Assembly: GCA_022496805.1 (NCBI GenBank)
Contig: CM040085.1
Coordinates: 26,503,811 to 26,567,810, forward strand
Reading direction: 5' to 3'
Source of the DNA: Pohlia nutans
Taxonomy: Eukaryota; Streptophyta; Bryopsida; Bryales; Mniaceae
DNA: 64,000 bases
Part shown: positions 35,918 to 47,137 of the stretch, one piece after another
How positions within the stretch are numbered: the first letter of the stretch is position 1
How the letters are laid out: every line of letters begins with the position of its first letter
Made by a program: the position numbers and the translations under genes
Notes under the pieces: generated by a model
Database searches by the model: none
Seen by the model: the letters and a program-made list of their open reading frames with translations, nothing else
What the model was told of the DNA's origin: nothing

Positions 35918-37560
35918 TGACATTTAGCTCCAATCGAGCTGAAATGGACAAACCCATGAAAATTCAACTCGAATCGAGTTGAATGGACACTCTTGCCATT
36001 CAACTCAGATGAACGGACGCTCTTACCATTCAACTCAAATCGAGTTGAATAGACGCACTATGAAAAGTCAAATGAAATGTTATTCAACTCAAATCGAGTT
36101 GAATTGACGCATCATGAAAAGTCAAATGAAATGTCATTCAACTCGAATCGAGTTGAATGGACGCATCATGAAAAGTCAATTGAAATGACATTCAACTCGA
36201 GTCGAGTTGAATGTACGTATCATGAAAAGTCAAATGAAATGACATTCAACTCAAGTCGAGTTGTATGTATGCATTATGAAAAGTAAAATGAAATGACATT
36301 CAGCTCGAGTCAAGTTGAATGTACGCATCATGAAAAGTCGAATGAAATGACATTCAGCTCGAATCGAGTTGAATGTACGCACAAATGAAATGACATTCAA
36401 CTCGAGTCAAGTTGAATGCACGCACCATGAAAAGTCAAATGAAATGACATTCAACTCGAACCGAGTTGAATGTACGCATCATGAAAAGTCGAATGAAATG
36501 ACATTCAACTCGAATCGAGTTGAATGTACGCACAAATGAAATGACATTCAACTCGAGTCAAGTTGAATGCACGCACCATGAAAAGTCAAATGAAATGACA
36601 TTCAACTCGAACCGAGTTGAATGTACGCATCATGAAAAGTCGAATGAAATGACATTCAACTCGAATCGAGTTGAATGTACGCACAAATGAAATGACATTC
36701 AACTCGAGTCAAGTTGAATGCACGCACCATGAAAAGTCAAATGAAATGACATTCAACTCGAACCGAGTTGAATGTACGCATCATGAAAAGTCGAATGAAA
36801 TGACATTCAACTCGAATCGAGTTCACTTGAATGAACACACCTATGAAAATTCAAATGACGGTTTGAATCTTGCCATTCAACTCGAATCAAATCAATCTCA
36901 ACAGACACTCTTGTCATTCAACTCGAATCGAGTTGAATGGACGCACTTATGAAAAATCAAATGAAATGTCACTCAACTCAACGCATCATGAAATTAAAGT
37001 CAAATAAAGTAAATGACGGTTTGAAACTTGCCCATTTAGCTGGAATCGAGCTAAACAGACGCATCTCTAAAAAGTCAAATGGAGTAAACGAGAGTTTGAA
37101 TTTTGCCATTCAACTCGAATCGAGCTAAACAGACGCTCTTGCCATTCAACTCGTATCAAGTTGAACATGACGCACCCATGAAAAGTTAATCTCAATCGTA
37201 GGAGAAGACAATTTGAATCTTGTCATTTAACTCGATTCGAGTTAAACGGTGGTTGCAGGGTTTGCAAATCTCATAAAGATGTAGACTCACCCGTTGCCCA
37301 CCTCTTCTTTGAACGAGGACGGGTCTGTGCGTGCCATATGCAAAGGTGTAAAGAATCATATGAATATGGATCCCACAACGGTTAGGGAAGCGATCACGGA
37401 GGCTAGAAGTTTATGGCACATTATAAGAGAATGATAGAAGAGGCTTATGATGTCGTAGGTGTAGAAGCGGGCCAAACAATCTCAAACCGCGGTGTTTATG
37501 AATCTTCTAAGTAGTTTTTAGTGACTTTTTACCTCTATTTCAACTCGACTCGAGTTGAAA
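35918..37560. repeat. Palindromic satellite array (right arm)
   Basis: Mirror of the left array but exactly 151 bp longer. It carries three copies of the 54+54+43-bp higher-order unit (about 36370-36830), where the left arm has two. Because 54 is a multiple of three, some stretches stay open as 18-residue repeats (SNRVECTHHEKSNEMTFN); the 43-bp unit breaks these frames. Confidence 0.95.
37285..37514 (+). pseudogene. Coding-like exon in the right arm, one frameshift
   Basis: After a possible acceptor (AAGATGTAG, ending 37284), an open frame reads TSSLNEDGSVRAICKGVKNH and then MDPTTVREAITEARSLWHII. It stops at TGA, but the next frame continues directly as MIEEAYDVVGVEAGQTISNR up to a TAG at 37512-37514. 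About 75 residues, helical and charged, not recognised. Joined in phase 0 to the short exon at 35437-35499 it gives a small protein. More likely it is a captured gene fragment with one frameshift. Confidence 0.4.
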
Positions 37561-38005
37561 CTCCTTTTGTTTGGTTCCTTCACTTCAATTTGCAATTAGG
37601 TGCAACGAGGTTGGCTAGAACTGGAACTATGTACAATTTGTTATAATTCTCTTTTTTGAAAGACTTTCTAATAAACGTTTTTCTTAAAAAACACTTTCTC
37701 TGTTCAATTGTTAAATTTGTAGGCCCACTCACTTTTACAACTTTAATGCCAATTATGTTATGTACTACTATTGAAATTCCTCTTGCATCAAGTTTTGACC
37801 ATGTCTGCACTTATCCACTATCTTCACAAAAGAACAAGAATGGTGTTCTTGATGCAAATGAATCAAGAAGGAGGTCAGTAACAAAATTCTTAACGATATA
37901 CTTTTGTGGATGTCCATTCCTCCCTTGGAGCATCGGCCAATACAACTATTGCTTTGTGTAATGGATGTGATTGCCTATATACAAGCAAGGTGATTTTGAT
38001 GCACT

Positions 38006-38734
38006 GAAGTTCAAAACTAGGCATAGAAAGAGAGGCAACTACAATCTGAAGGAAAAAAGAAAGAATTCTTCCTCGATCCACTGCAGAACTTAATTTAGAT
38101 AAAGAATTTTATGTTCTCAAGTGAAAATACTATAGTACTTAGTCAACATTTGTCCTACATATTAAATACATAATTATGCACTCAAAGAATGTAATTATTT
38201 TTTATAGGTGGTAATTTGATAGCTATGGAGGGACAAATTTGATATTGATCAATTATCTTTTTTCTTATATTCAACGTTTGCACTTGGCCATATCCTAAAA
38301 ATTGTTTCCTTTATGAAGAGACAATAATACGGGATATTTTCAGTTTGTTTAAAAGGAGGACTTAACCAAGTTTAGGGTGCTTAAGACAACAATTAAGTAC
38401 TCCAATACTATTTTCTTTTGGTGGAAAGAGAGAAATTCTAAAGACACATTTGTTTTTAAAGAATCAGATAGAATCCAATACAAAGAGGTCAAAATAGAAG
38501 ATTCTTTTATGTTTTTTTGGTCATATTTAGGAATCACAATGTCAAAGATTTGTAAGTATTGGTTGTAATACATTAGTTTTAATGCAACTCATTTGGATTC
38601 TATGTAGACAATGGTATGTGTATTATTGTTTTGTTCAGTAATAGAATATATGACTATATATCACATTGCGTAAGTGTCATTGTGTAACTCGCCAACCAAT
38701 GTTTTCATGAACTTACATTTTGTATATTTATTTC
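38006..38734. other. Right flank of the inverted repeat
   Basis: AT-rich and outside the duplicated arm. Short frames on both strands show no recognisable protein. Confidence 0.4.
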
Positions 38735-39899
38735 TAGTCTTTGCATGCTACTTTAATCCTTGAATTGGATTGTGACAACAAGTGTATTGCTTCTAATTAT
38801 TCTTTTTTGACTATGGGTAGTTTGTTATATACTGAAAGCGGATTGGGGCACATATTGTATTGGGCAACCACCATGCAATTGACAATGGATTTCTTGATGA
38901 TGCTCATCGATGACAAGGTTATCGATAGTTGTCTAAACAAAAGAAAGTGCCTTCACCTTGTGAGCTCCTTTTTTGCATTAAAAATGCCATCCTCTATCGA
39001 TCTCACCTTGGAATTGTTTTAGGATGAATTCCATCATGCAAAAAAATCTCTAAGCTGAAAAAATGGATGTGGTATTTGCCCTTCAAGTAAGGGGGTTTTG
39101 ATCCATTCATTTAGCAATCCAATATCTTTTTTTAGGACAATGATTTAGATTTTCGTTGCGCTGCTTCAACTGATTCGATTTTGGACTACGGACAATACGC
39201 GATTTTGCAGAGTGACTTGGGACATATTATGTACTCGGCAGCTACTGCGCAGTCGACAATGAACTTTTCGATCATGCCAATTGACGATGGTGTTGTGCAC
39301 AGTCCTCCCAATGGTGTTAAGAGACCGCATCCAATTAGTTCGCCGTCACCACTGAAAGCTCAAACCATTTCAACTTCGCCGCGGTACCGCTCTACATGTG
39401 ATAGAATGCCTCAAAGGAAGCTGTATGATGATAATCATGGACTCATGGCGACGAATGAGAAAGTCCATGAAACTAAGGTACGCGTCAAGTTCAACAATCC
39501 TTTACATATCACTTTAGTTAGTCTTTTTTTGTGGTGATGTATTTTTATCCGACTCATGTTTTAGTTTTATTGTATGTAGTGCGCAAATGGCTTGCCGAAT
39601 TCAAGTCAAATGGTGTTGACTCCCTCAATATGATTGCCAAACATGCCCCTTCTCCTTTCAAAGCACCTTCATTGGTACGTCCACAAGTTCCTGCACTGTC
39701 TACCCAAAAATCAAAGACCCATGTCGACTAAGCTCAATTGGGGTATGGTTGACGTCCATGGGATGCATGGGAGCTGAAGTCATTGGAGAAACAGAGAGAA
39801 GAGTTATATCAACAATACAAGAACATGGATATTGGATATAGTCAAGATCCCGAGATTTTGAAGGCATTAGCAAAAATGAAGAGTAGATGGCATTATTGA
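38735..39899 (+). pseudogene. Decayed multi-exon gene with a duplicated exon, unknown protein
   Basis: Three exon-like pieces on one strand. Exon copy 1 (from 38735, after TTTATTTCTAG) ends in a stop at 39022. Exon copy 2 (39136-39477, 114 codons, acceptor TTTTTTTAG, donor AAG/GTACGC) is intact. The two align over GLGHILYWATTMQLTMDF and DLGHIMYSAATAQSTMNF, and over MLIDDKVIDS and MPIDDGVVHS. The last piece (39580-39899) reads WLAEFKSNGVDSLNMIAKHA, passes in-frame TAA and TGA codons near 39729-39753, and resumes as PWDAWELKSLEKQREELYQQ to a final TGA. The family is not recognised. It lies directly beyond the right arm and may be the tail of the gene whose first exons lie inside that arm. Confidence 0.5.
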
Positions 39900-40489
39900 T
39901 GCTTTTGTTCATGTGAAAAATGTCTTAGCACTGTTTTATTAAAAGTTTTGCCATCTGTATAGTCTAGTGTTAGATTTACAATATACTTAGTGTTGCAGTG
40001 AATTTAGATTTCAAACATTTTAATTAATATGTATTTTTCTGTATATGAAGGATCGCAAAAGATATTGTACGGTTGTGCAACTCATTGTTCTTTTTCTATT
40101 AATACAAGTATATTTCATATCATTTTCTGTCAAATAGTTAATTTCTACCTCTACGGTGCAATGTGTACTCACATGGAGTTGCTTTTCTGACTTTAATTTC
40201 TGGAAATTGTGCATTTCTGAAACTCTCATTATCAAAGAATTCTCTCATTTTAATGAATATGATGTTTTTCTAAAAAAACCTCTACTAACCAAGAATGACA
40301 TATGATGAATTGACATAACTCTTGAATGAAGCACTCAACAATCAACAACATAGGTGGAAAGTTAATTAAGCACTCACATGGAGCTTTTCTTGTTTGGATT
40401 CCTTTAGCCACTCTGAGAGTTTATCAAAATGTGATCAATATTCTTCTAAAATTAAATTAAAAAAAACTCTTTGAATTTTTAAAGGTTAC
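39900..40489. other. Intergenic DNA
   Basis: No gene or element boundary recognised. Confidence 0.4.
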
Positions 40490-41540
40490 AAGATTTTCTT
40501 GAACTAGATTTAACCACAACATTTCTCATTGCATAAAAATGCATTGTGTACTTAAAACTTAGCCATGTAAATTGAATGAAATTGGGACCAAGTAACTTAG
40601 GTCAACCAAGGGCACAATTGTGTATCCACAACAAGTTTGACAATAGTAATATTCATTAAGAAATGGAAAAAGATTACCACAAAGAGATTGTCACAGCATT
40701 CATGAACGGAAATTATTTTCATCATGTTCAAATGGTTGGTGAAACTTCATGCATTTTAAAGATAGAATATTCGTTCATAATGCTGCAAAATTAAGCTCGT
40801 CAACTATTAACGAATGATCACAGATTCATTACTCTTGCTTCACTCTACAGGTTGCATTCTTCACCATTTGCTTTCCTCTATCAGGTACTCTATCCATGAA
40901 AACTTACACAAATACGTTTGGTCCAACCCGTATATCCATTAATTATATAATAGCACTTACAGTAGAAGGGGTAGTTTATATATACCCGTTCTCTGAGACG
41001 CTCAGCATTCTACTGTATGTCGAATGTGACTTCCACATCATTCCACAACGAGAAATTCTGGTAAGCCTCCTATCAGAACTCTCTACTGAGCCAAGAATTA
41101 CAAGAAGGCATTGACCAAATTAAGCCCTTAATTAGCTTGTACAAAGGACGCAACTATCAATCCACGGCCGAGGTCGTAAGTACTCACGTGGAGATTGTTT
41201 TGATTGAAATCCTCTCGCAAGTCAGAGTTTGACAAGGTCCGTGCATTAATTCTCATGTATGTTTATTTAAAGAGAGGATGGTAGCAGGGCCGGAAGCAGG
41301 CCTTGTTTTATCGATCAGCACATGCATGCACAGATAATGAACAATACTCCAATGAGTCATGCTGCTGCATGAATGCTCACTGTATATATACAATTATCGG
41401 ATGGTATTTAATTTCTAATTAAGAGTTGTATGACTACAGGGGAGTCGATCCTGAAGTTGTAACTCGCAGCTAGCCTACTGATTGAGTACGTACGTAGAAG
41501 CTTACTTAGTCGAACCGAGGGTACAAGCCATAGTATATCA
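40490..41540 (-). pseudogene. Diverged duplicate of the 3' part and downstream flank of the germin-like gene
   Basis: 40490-40790 aligns with 45375-45670 (shared AACAAGTTTGACAATA, ATATTCATTAAGAAAT and GTGAAA(C/G)TTCATGCATT). 41435-41535 aligns with 45755-45850 (shared TCGATCCTGAAGT and GATTGAGTACGTACGTAGAA). The second block covers the gene's last codons in degraded form. About 600 bp of unrelated sequence separates the two blocks here. No upstream exons are present, so this is a truncated duplicate and not a second working gene. Confidence 0.6.
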
Positions 41541-43636
41541 CCCAGGAGAAGGGCACATCAAAACATTGGGGTAAACTATTAAATCTCCGAATTCTGCATC
41601 TGAATAGGGGCTGGTACTTTTATGAGGCGTAGACATGAATTACTAGAAACATGATCTGCTTGGCTTTATTTAAATCTGTGGTATGTCAATCAACCTATCA
41701 ATTATTGACATTAGAGAAGTTCTTACCTTTTGCAGCAACTAGAGCACAGGACTGATCATGAAGGATCATTGATAACAGAAAAGAAACTCAAAACCATCAC
41801 AAAAGAGATTGACTTGAAACGGCCATAACAAAGCGGAGACTGAGCACCAAAACATCTAAGACCAGTCACCTCCTAGCTCTAAGATGATATTACTAACAAG
41901 GTAGAAAATTACCAGAGATCAAACTTCCCAAATTTCTTGCAATCCTTTCATCCCAAGCATCTGAGGACCAGCATCCTGCGCTGCATGAGCGACCAAATTC
42001 TGTTAGGATTAGCTGCAGCGGATATAGCACAGAAGAAGCAATCAACTATATAGGTAAGGCAAACCCACAAGGACCCAGAATGAAGTGAAACGGCCAGGCG
42101 AGCCTCTACAAACGATCCCGTCAAACAGAAACTACATAAAAAGAGGGCAACGGGGAGCATGATTCTAACATATGTTGAAGCGATGAAACAAACCAAAGAT
42201 TGCAAGAACACAACTCCTTCACTGGAATTATTGCTCTAGAATTGGTACTACCATTCAGCAAGAAACATCACGATCTTAGGTAGTAGTAAGTAAACACTGA
42301 GTACTACCGGAAGGGCATGAGTTTTTTCCGAGCTCCAGAGCGCAATGCACTGCATCCCAGCCCACAACCTTGTAACGAGAACTCAAAACCCTAGAAAGAG
42401 GAAGACGAAGGCTTTGTCAACACCCCGGCAATGCTGGACCGGGCAGCACTATGCCACTGAAGATGCCATGTTTGTACAAAATTATTATTTTAATGTGAGA
42501 ATTGGGGACCACATCGATCTCGCGGAGATATCCAAGAATAAAGCAGAGTATGGGTCATGCTGTTGAAGACCTGCGCATGCATTTAACGTTGCTCGAAACA
42601 GAAAACCGTCGTTCCACAGCTCCACGTCCTATCCCATCGTCTCGATCTTCCGTTCGAAGCATTTTGCTTCCCAAATTGATTGGACGGAACTTCGAATGCT
42701 GTCGGTGCTAAACTTGAATCAAACAAAATCTCAAAAGCGTAGTTTAATTTGGGATCGATCGACCACCAAAGTAGAATGCAAACTCTCCATGTCGGGATCT
42801 TACATTTCGAGCTAGAGCTGAACAAATCAAAACAGACCGGTTGCCACGCGGAAGTGAGAGTGAATTTCGCTCCATCGCCATGCCATTGCCCTCCTGTAGT
42901 AACACAATTGACGCGTTACAGAAGACAAATTTGCTAAACACTAGAATTACCGTAGAGGTCAAGTTCAAATTAAGATTTGGTGACGCCATAGCTCAACCCC
43001 CAGATGCAGTACAGTGCAAAGTTGGAATGTCTTGTCTGTCTTACTTCGTCGGAGTATGGACAATGGAGGACGACGGAATGGAGCTAATGACGTCTGCTAT
43101 TACATCGGCTATTATCACCGGGTGTAAACGGCCCACTTTAGTACATACCATAATAGAGCAATGGGAGCCAACATCCTTTCGCAATGGGACCACAGTACTC
43201 AGTTACAATTAGAAACTAAGTCCTACTTAACTAAGTTCCTAATCTAAGGAACAAGGATTCATGGTTTTAAAATGAAAAATTTAAATGATCATATAGTGAA
43301 AAATATAACTTAAAGAGGACCAAATTTTATATCATTGGAATTAATGAAGAATATTACATTTGTGAAATAATAAATAAATAAATTTGAACAAAAGAAAATT
43401 TACATAAAACCTACTCACAACTACTAAAAAACATGAAGCCCCATGGAGGCCTTATGATCCTTTAGGGGTAATAACTAAAACTGGTATGCCACCTTCAGAT
43501 GTAACATACTCGTTGATTTTATAGCCAATGCGCAACCTATTTTTCCACCATAGGTATGCTGCGGGAATGAAATCCTCTACCAAGCTTACTTGTTGTTGTA
43601 CCTACCTTCTACCACCCTAGCAAAGATCGTTTTGTA
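41541..43636. other. Intergenic DNA with a GC-richer island
   Basis: 41900-43220 is richer in GC and has overlapping 60-120-codon frames on both strands. On the - strand a leader-like CTAGGGTTTTGAG (about 42390) precedes ATG 42354 and a short frame ending at a donor CCG/GTAGTA (about 42306). A short-exon gene or non-coding transcript toward 41950 is possible, but no protein was recognised and no exon is called. Confidence 0.3.
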
Positions 43637-44606
43637 TTAACCCCTAAGCATCTCTAGCCATTTTGGGTTGAAAAACATCATTACTTTTGAAGTGTTATAA
43701 ATCTAAATGTGAGGTATAGAAATCTCAGTTGTACAATCTTGCAGTGCATGTGTTGTAAACGATGTGAATCAAATTTGGAGTCATGTGGCCACAGATTGCA
43801 AGACTATATAATGTTTTGGTGTTAAAAAAGGATACTAAATTTTTCCTAGCAACGGATTAGAGGTGAAATTCAATTTTTAAACCTACTAAAATGAAAAAAC
43901 TTTAAACTATAAAGTCGTTCAAAATCATCATAAACACGCATTGGTAAACAATAATATCATTAAAATGATTTCATGTGTCTGCAAATGGCACTGAAATGTC
44001 AAAAAATAGCCAAAAAGTTGCAAAAAAGACACCTTGGATTGAACCCCCTTGTATTGAAATGTTTCTTAAAAATTCATAACATCTTGGATTGAGATGAAAT
44101 TTGAACCACACAAACAAGACTAGTACACGCAATTTTTCCAACAATTATTATTGGCTATAGACATTATATGAAGGACAAACAAGCTGCCGCAATTCACTGC
44201 AATCCAAAAGTGTCCAGACTTTGAACTTCGAATGATTCCCAGACATTCAAAACAACTTGAATTGACATGAAATTTTTACAGAAATAACTAAACTTCAAGG
44301 GAAATCTAATTCAACAATTTTTACTAAAAACAGACATTGGATAAAAGAATCAAGCCCCAAAGTTGCAGCCATCAAAATGCACTTTGATGAACTTGAAATT
44401 GAACCCTTCGTACTAAACTGCTCCCAAAAACTTAATCCATCCTGGATTAATCTGAAGACTTTACCACACAAACTAGTAGAGAGAACTCAGATTTTCTGAT
44501 AAGTTTTTATTGAATTTGGACACTGGTTAAAATTGTAAAAACACTTCAAAGTTGAAAGCGGCCCAAAAATGGCCTGAATATGGCCGTTCGGACGCTTTGG
44601 CGTTAA
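43637..44606. mobile_element. piggyBac-like non-autonomous element (TTAA), diverged right end
   Basis: Left end TTAA CCCCTAAGCATC. The right end GACGCTTTGGCG plus TTAA at 44603-44606 matches the inverse of the left end at 13 of 16 positions. 970 bp, non-coding. The interior holds diverged direct repeats (ATTGAACCC..., then GGATT(G/A)A and ACCACACAAAC) about 340 bp apart. Confidence 0.5.
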
Positions 44607-45827
44607 AAGCGACTCCTCTAATTATACCCATTTCTTTGAAAATGCACAACGTAAGCACCGTGGCCAGGCTCTACTTCTATAGCCGTTGTCCATTGGCATT
44701 AGAGTTATCTGAAAACAGAAGAGAAGTTCAAAAGGAGTTCTCTAAAATTACAAATTCTGACAGTCATTGTTCATGAAGACTATTCATGGTCAAGTCTCTT
44801 GGCTTGGGGGAACATGTGGGAATTCTCCTTTAGCATTGGGGAAGTCATGAGTTCCACACCTCATGGAGGTGCAAGGCCTTGCATTAGATTATTCTCCAAC
44901 TCACCATAGACTAGTTTTGCAGTCTTTGTGAACTCAAAACAAGTCTATTTAAGGTGAGTTTAAGGTTTGTTTCCACTTTCAGACACTCTTTTTGAATAAC
45001 TCTAGTGCTTTTGCAGAACATCGAATCTTCTCGCATGCTTCAATCCATTGAAGTAAGTCAGTTTGACTATTCCTGCCTCAAGGACATGAGTAGCATGGTC
45101 TCCTCCCTTTGCACACTACGGAGACTTGCTTGCATGTTTCAACGTTTTGACTTGCTTAATTAACTTATCCCATGTCATAACATCTCATTCCAGTTTTTCT
45201 CATGAAACACGTACACTCACATATATACATAAATATAAATATAAATATATATAAATATATATAAATATATTTATATATATTCTCAATTCATGTGCTTGTG
45301 TGATGGCTCTAATTAAGTTAGAACACTATGCATATGCGCATAGACAGCAATCCCCTTCTCTTTAAAGGCTACAAAATTTCATGAACTAAACTGAAGCGTG
45401 GACAACTGTTCTAATTGCATAAAAATACACTGTATGTACTTGAAACTTAGCCATGTGAAGGGAGCCTCTTGATAACGCTATGACAAAATAAAGGTCACCT
45501 AAGGGCACAATATATTGTGTATACACAACAAGTTTGACAATACAAATATTCATTAAGAAATCATTCGTGAACAAGTGTTTGAGAAAGATTGTCTCACCAT
45601 TCAAGAAAAATAATTATTCTCATCATGTTAAAACAGCTGGTGAAAGTTCATGCATTCTTAAAGACTGCAAAAGATCAACTGCTGCATGCACACTAGCTGT
45701 ACATACAAGTAACGGATTCAGGTAATTCACTTTCTGATCGTTCTATGACTCATTAACGGGGACTCGATCCTGAAGTGTGACTCGCAGCTGGCCCACTTGT
45801 CGATTGAGTACGTACGTAGAAGCATAA
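44607..45827. other. Intergenic DNA; source segment of the 40.5-41.5 kb duplicate
   Basis: An ATATAA-type microsatellite lies at 45221-45281. 45375-45827 is the downstream flank of the germin-like gene and is partly duplicated at 40490-41540. No independent gene. Confidence 0.5.
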
Positions 45828-46977
45828 TTAGCCGAAGCGAGCCCGGTACGAAGCCCTCAGCTCCTTCACAGTGGCAGCGTTAACACCGAAGGACTTCTCA
45901 ATCACGGCGCTCGTGATGTTTGGATCAAATATCTACACAGGCTCAAGGTCAGTCATGGGCCCTGTCTCAGTTGCATGCACTGGAAAATTCATATGAAATC
46001 ATCATTCTGAGCCTAAGTTCATTCAAAAACATGAGAATGACCGTTAGCTAGATTCGTGGAGAACGATAGGTCGATGGTGCGTGCAAATGAAATGATTACA
46101 CCGACAGACACGGTACCTGATTGACGGTGAAGTGGAGTCCGGGGTTCTGGGACGTGAGCGTGTTGAAGGTGATGGCGGTCTCGTTGCCCACATTGAGCTG
46201 GAAGTGCGAGAGGCCGCGGGGGAATATGGTCACGTCGCCGGGGTACAGCGTGGCGGCGTACAGGACGCTGTCATCGCTCACGAAGCCCGTGTACAGGCTG
46301 CCCTTTAGCACGAACAGCGTCTCGGCGGCGCGCGGGTGCGTGTGCAGCGGCACCACGCCACCGATGGCGAAGTCCAGGCGCCCGTGCGTGATGCCCTGCG
46401 TGTTGATGCCCGGGTAAGCCTCCGGAGTCGCCAGCGTTGCAATGGCGCCCGTGGGACTCGAGGAAGGGTCGCCAACTGAACGTACAATTCAAGACCAAAC
46501 CACAGTACAGTCACACTAATTAATTGCAGTCACTCAGAACAATCACTTACTTGCCGGTTTTACTGCGTATATACGTCAGGTGCCTGATTGCAACTTGTGA
46601 TTTATTCAAATCGCCGCTTGCGCAGCTGTTATCCACAAAATCGACAGGCGCGTGAAAACACCATGGTGTGTGATGCATGCAGCGCGCATGCAGTGAGCCG
46701 TGGATTAGAATTGTATGATCGAGAATGTGCGATCTGGTCTATACGTACCTGCTTCTCGAAAGCCTCTGTAAACGAAGTCTTCGGAGGTGACTTTGGTGCG
46801 GGGTATGCAAGGGAGCCCATTCACCAGCGACGCATTGGACGATAGATCCGCCACGCAGAAGTCTTGCAAGGGGTCGGGATCCGCAGCCATCACAGCAGTG
46901 CCCACGATGACGATCGCTGCACACGCCATGACGAGCAGCGTGTTCCAGCTCTGGCTGCTACTTGTGGACCTTGCCAT
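45828..46977 (-). CDS. Germin-like protein (secreted cupin)
   Basis: Three exons (46749-46977, 46117-46475, 45828-45932) join in phase to give 230 residues, the usual germin-like length. The donors AG/GTACGTA and CAG/GTACCG and the acceptors GTTCAG and GTGTAG are canonical. Residues 1-31 form a signal peptide with a hydrophobic core, leaving a mature start near ADPDPLQDFC. Cys41 and Cys57 match the conserved N-terminal disulfide. Cupin box 1 (PLHTHPRAAETLFVLKG) supplies His121, His123 and Glu128. Box 2 (GDVTIFPRGLSHFQLN) supplies His167. All four manganese ligands are present. The family is apoplastic, with oxalate oxidase or superoxide dismutase activity in some members; which activity applies here cannot be told. 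A TATA box lies upstream at 47130-47137. A degraded partial duplicate lies 4 kb away. Confidence 0.95.
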
Positions 46978-47129
46978 TGCTGCAGTTGAATTGCAGCTCA
47001 GACCCGTTGTTAGGGAGACGAACCCCCAGCTAGATGATGGATATGAGTCGCAGGTAATCAATTGCAACAAACGTGGTTGTGAAGAAGGAAAGATGGGCGA
47101 CTGATGATCTATGCCGCTGCACGGGCGAT

Positions 47130-47137
47130 TTATATAG
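47130..47137 (-). promoter_or_regulatory. TATA box of the germin-like gene
   Basis: Reads CTATATAA on the - strand, about 153 bp upstream of the start codon at 46977, in otherwise GC-rich sequence. The spacing suits a leader of about 120 nt. Confidence 0.6.

Larger units (their letters stand above)
33035..38005. repeat. Right arm of the giant inverted repeat (about 5.0 kb)
   Basis: Reverse complement of 24772-29560. It is about 185 bp longer because of one extra 151-bp satellite unit and one 34-bp duplication. The outer end is at the shared stretch GTGATTTT (about 37990-38005), after which the sequences diverge. Confidence 0.95.
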
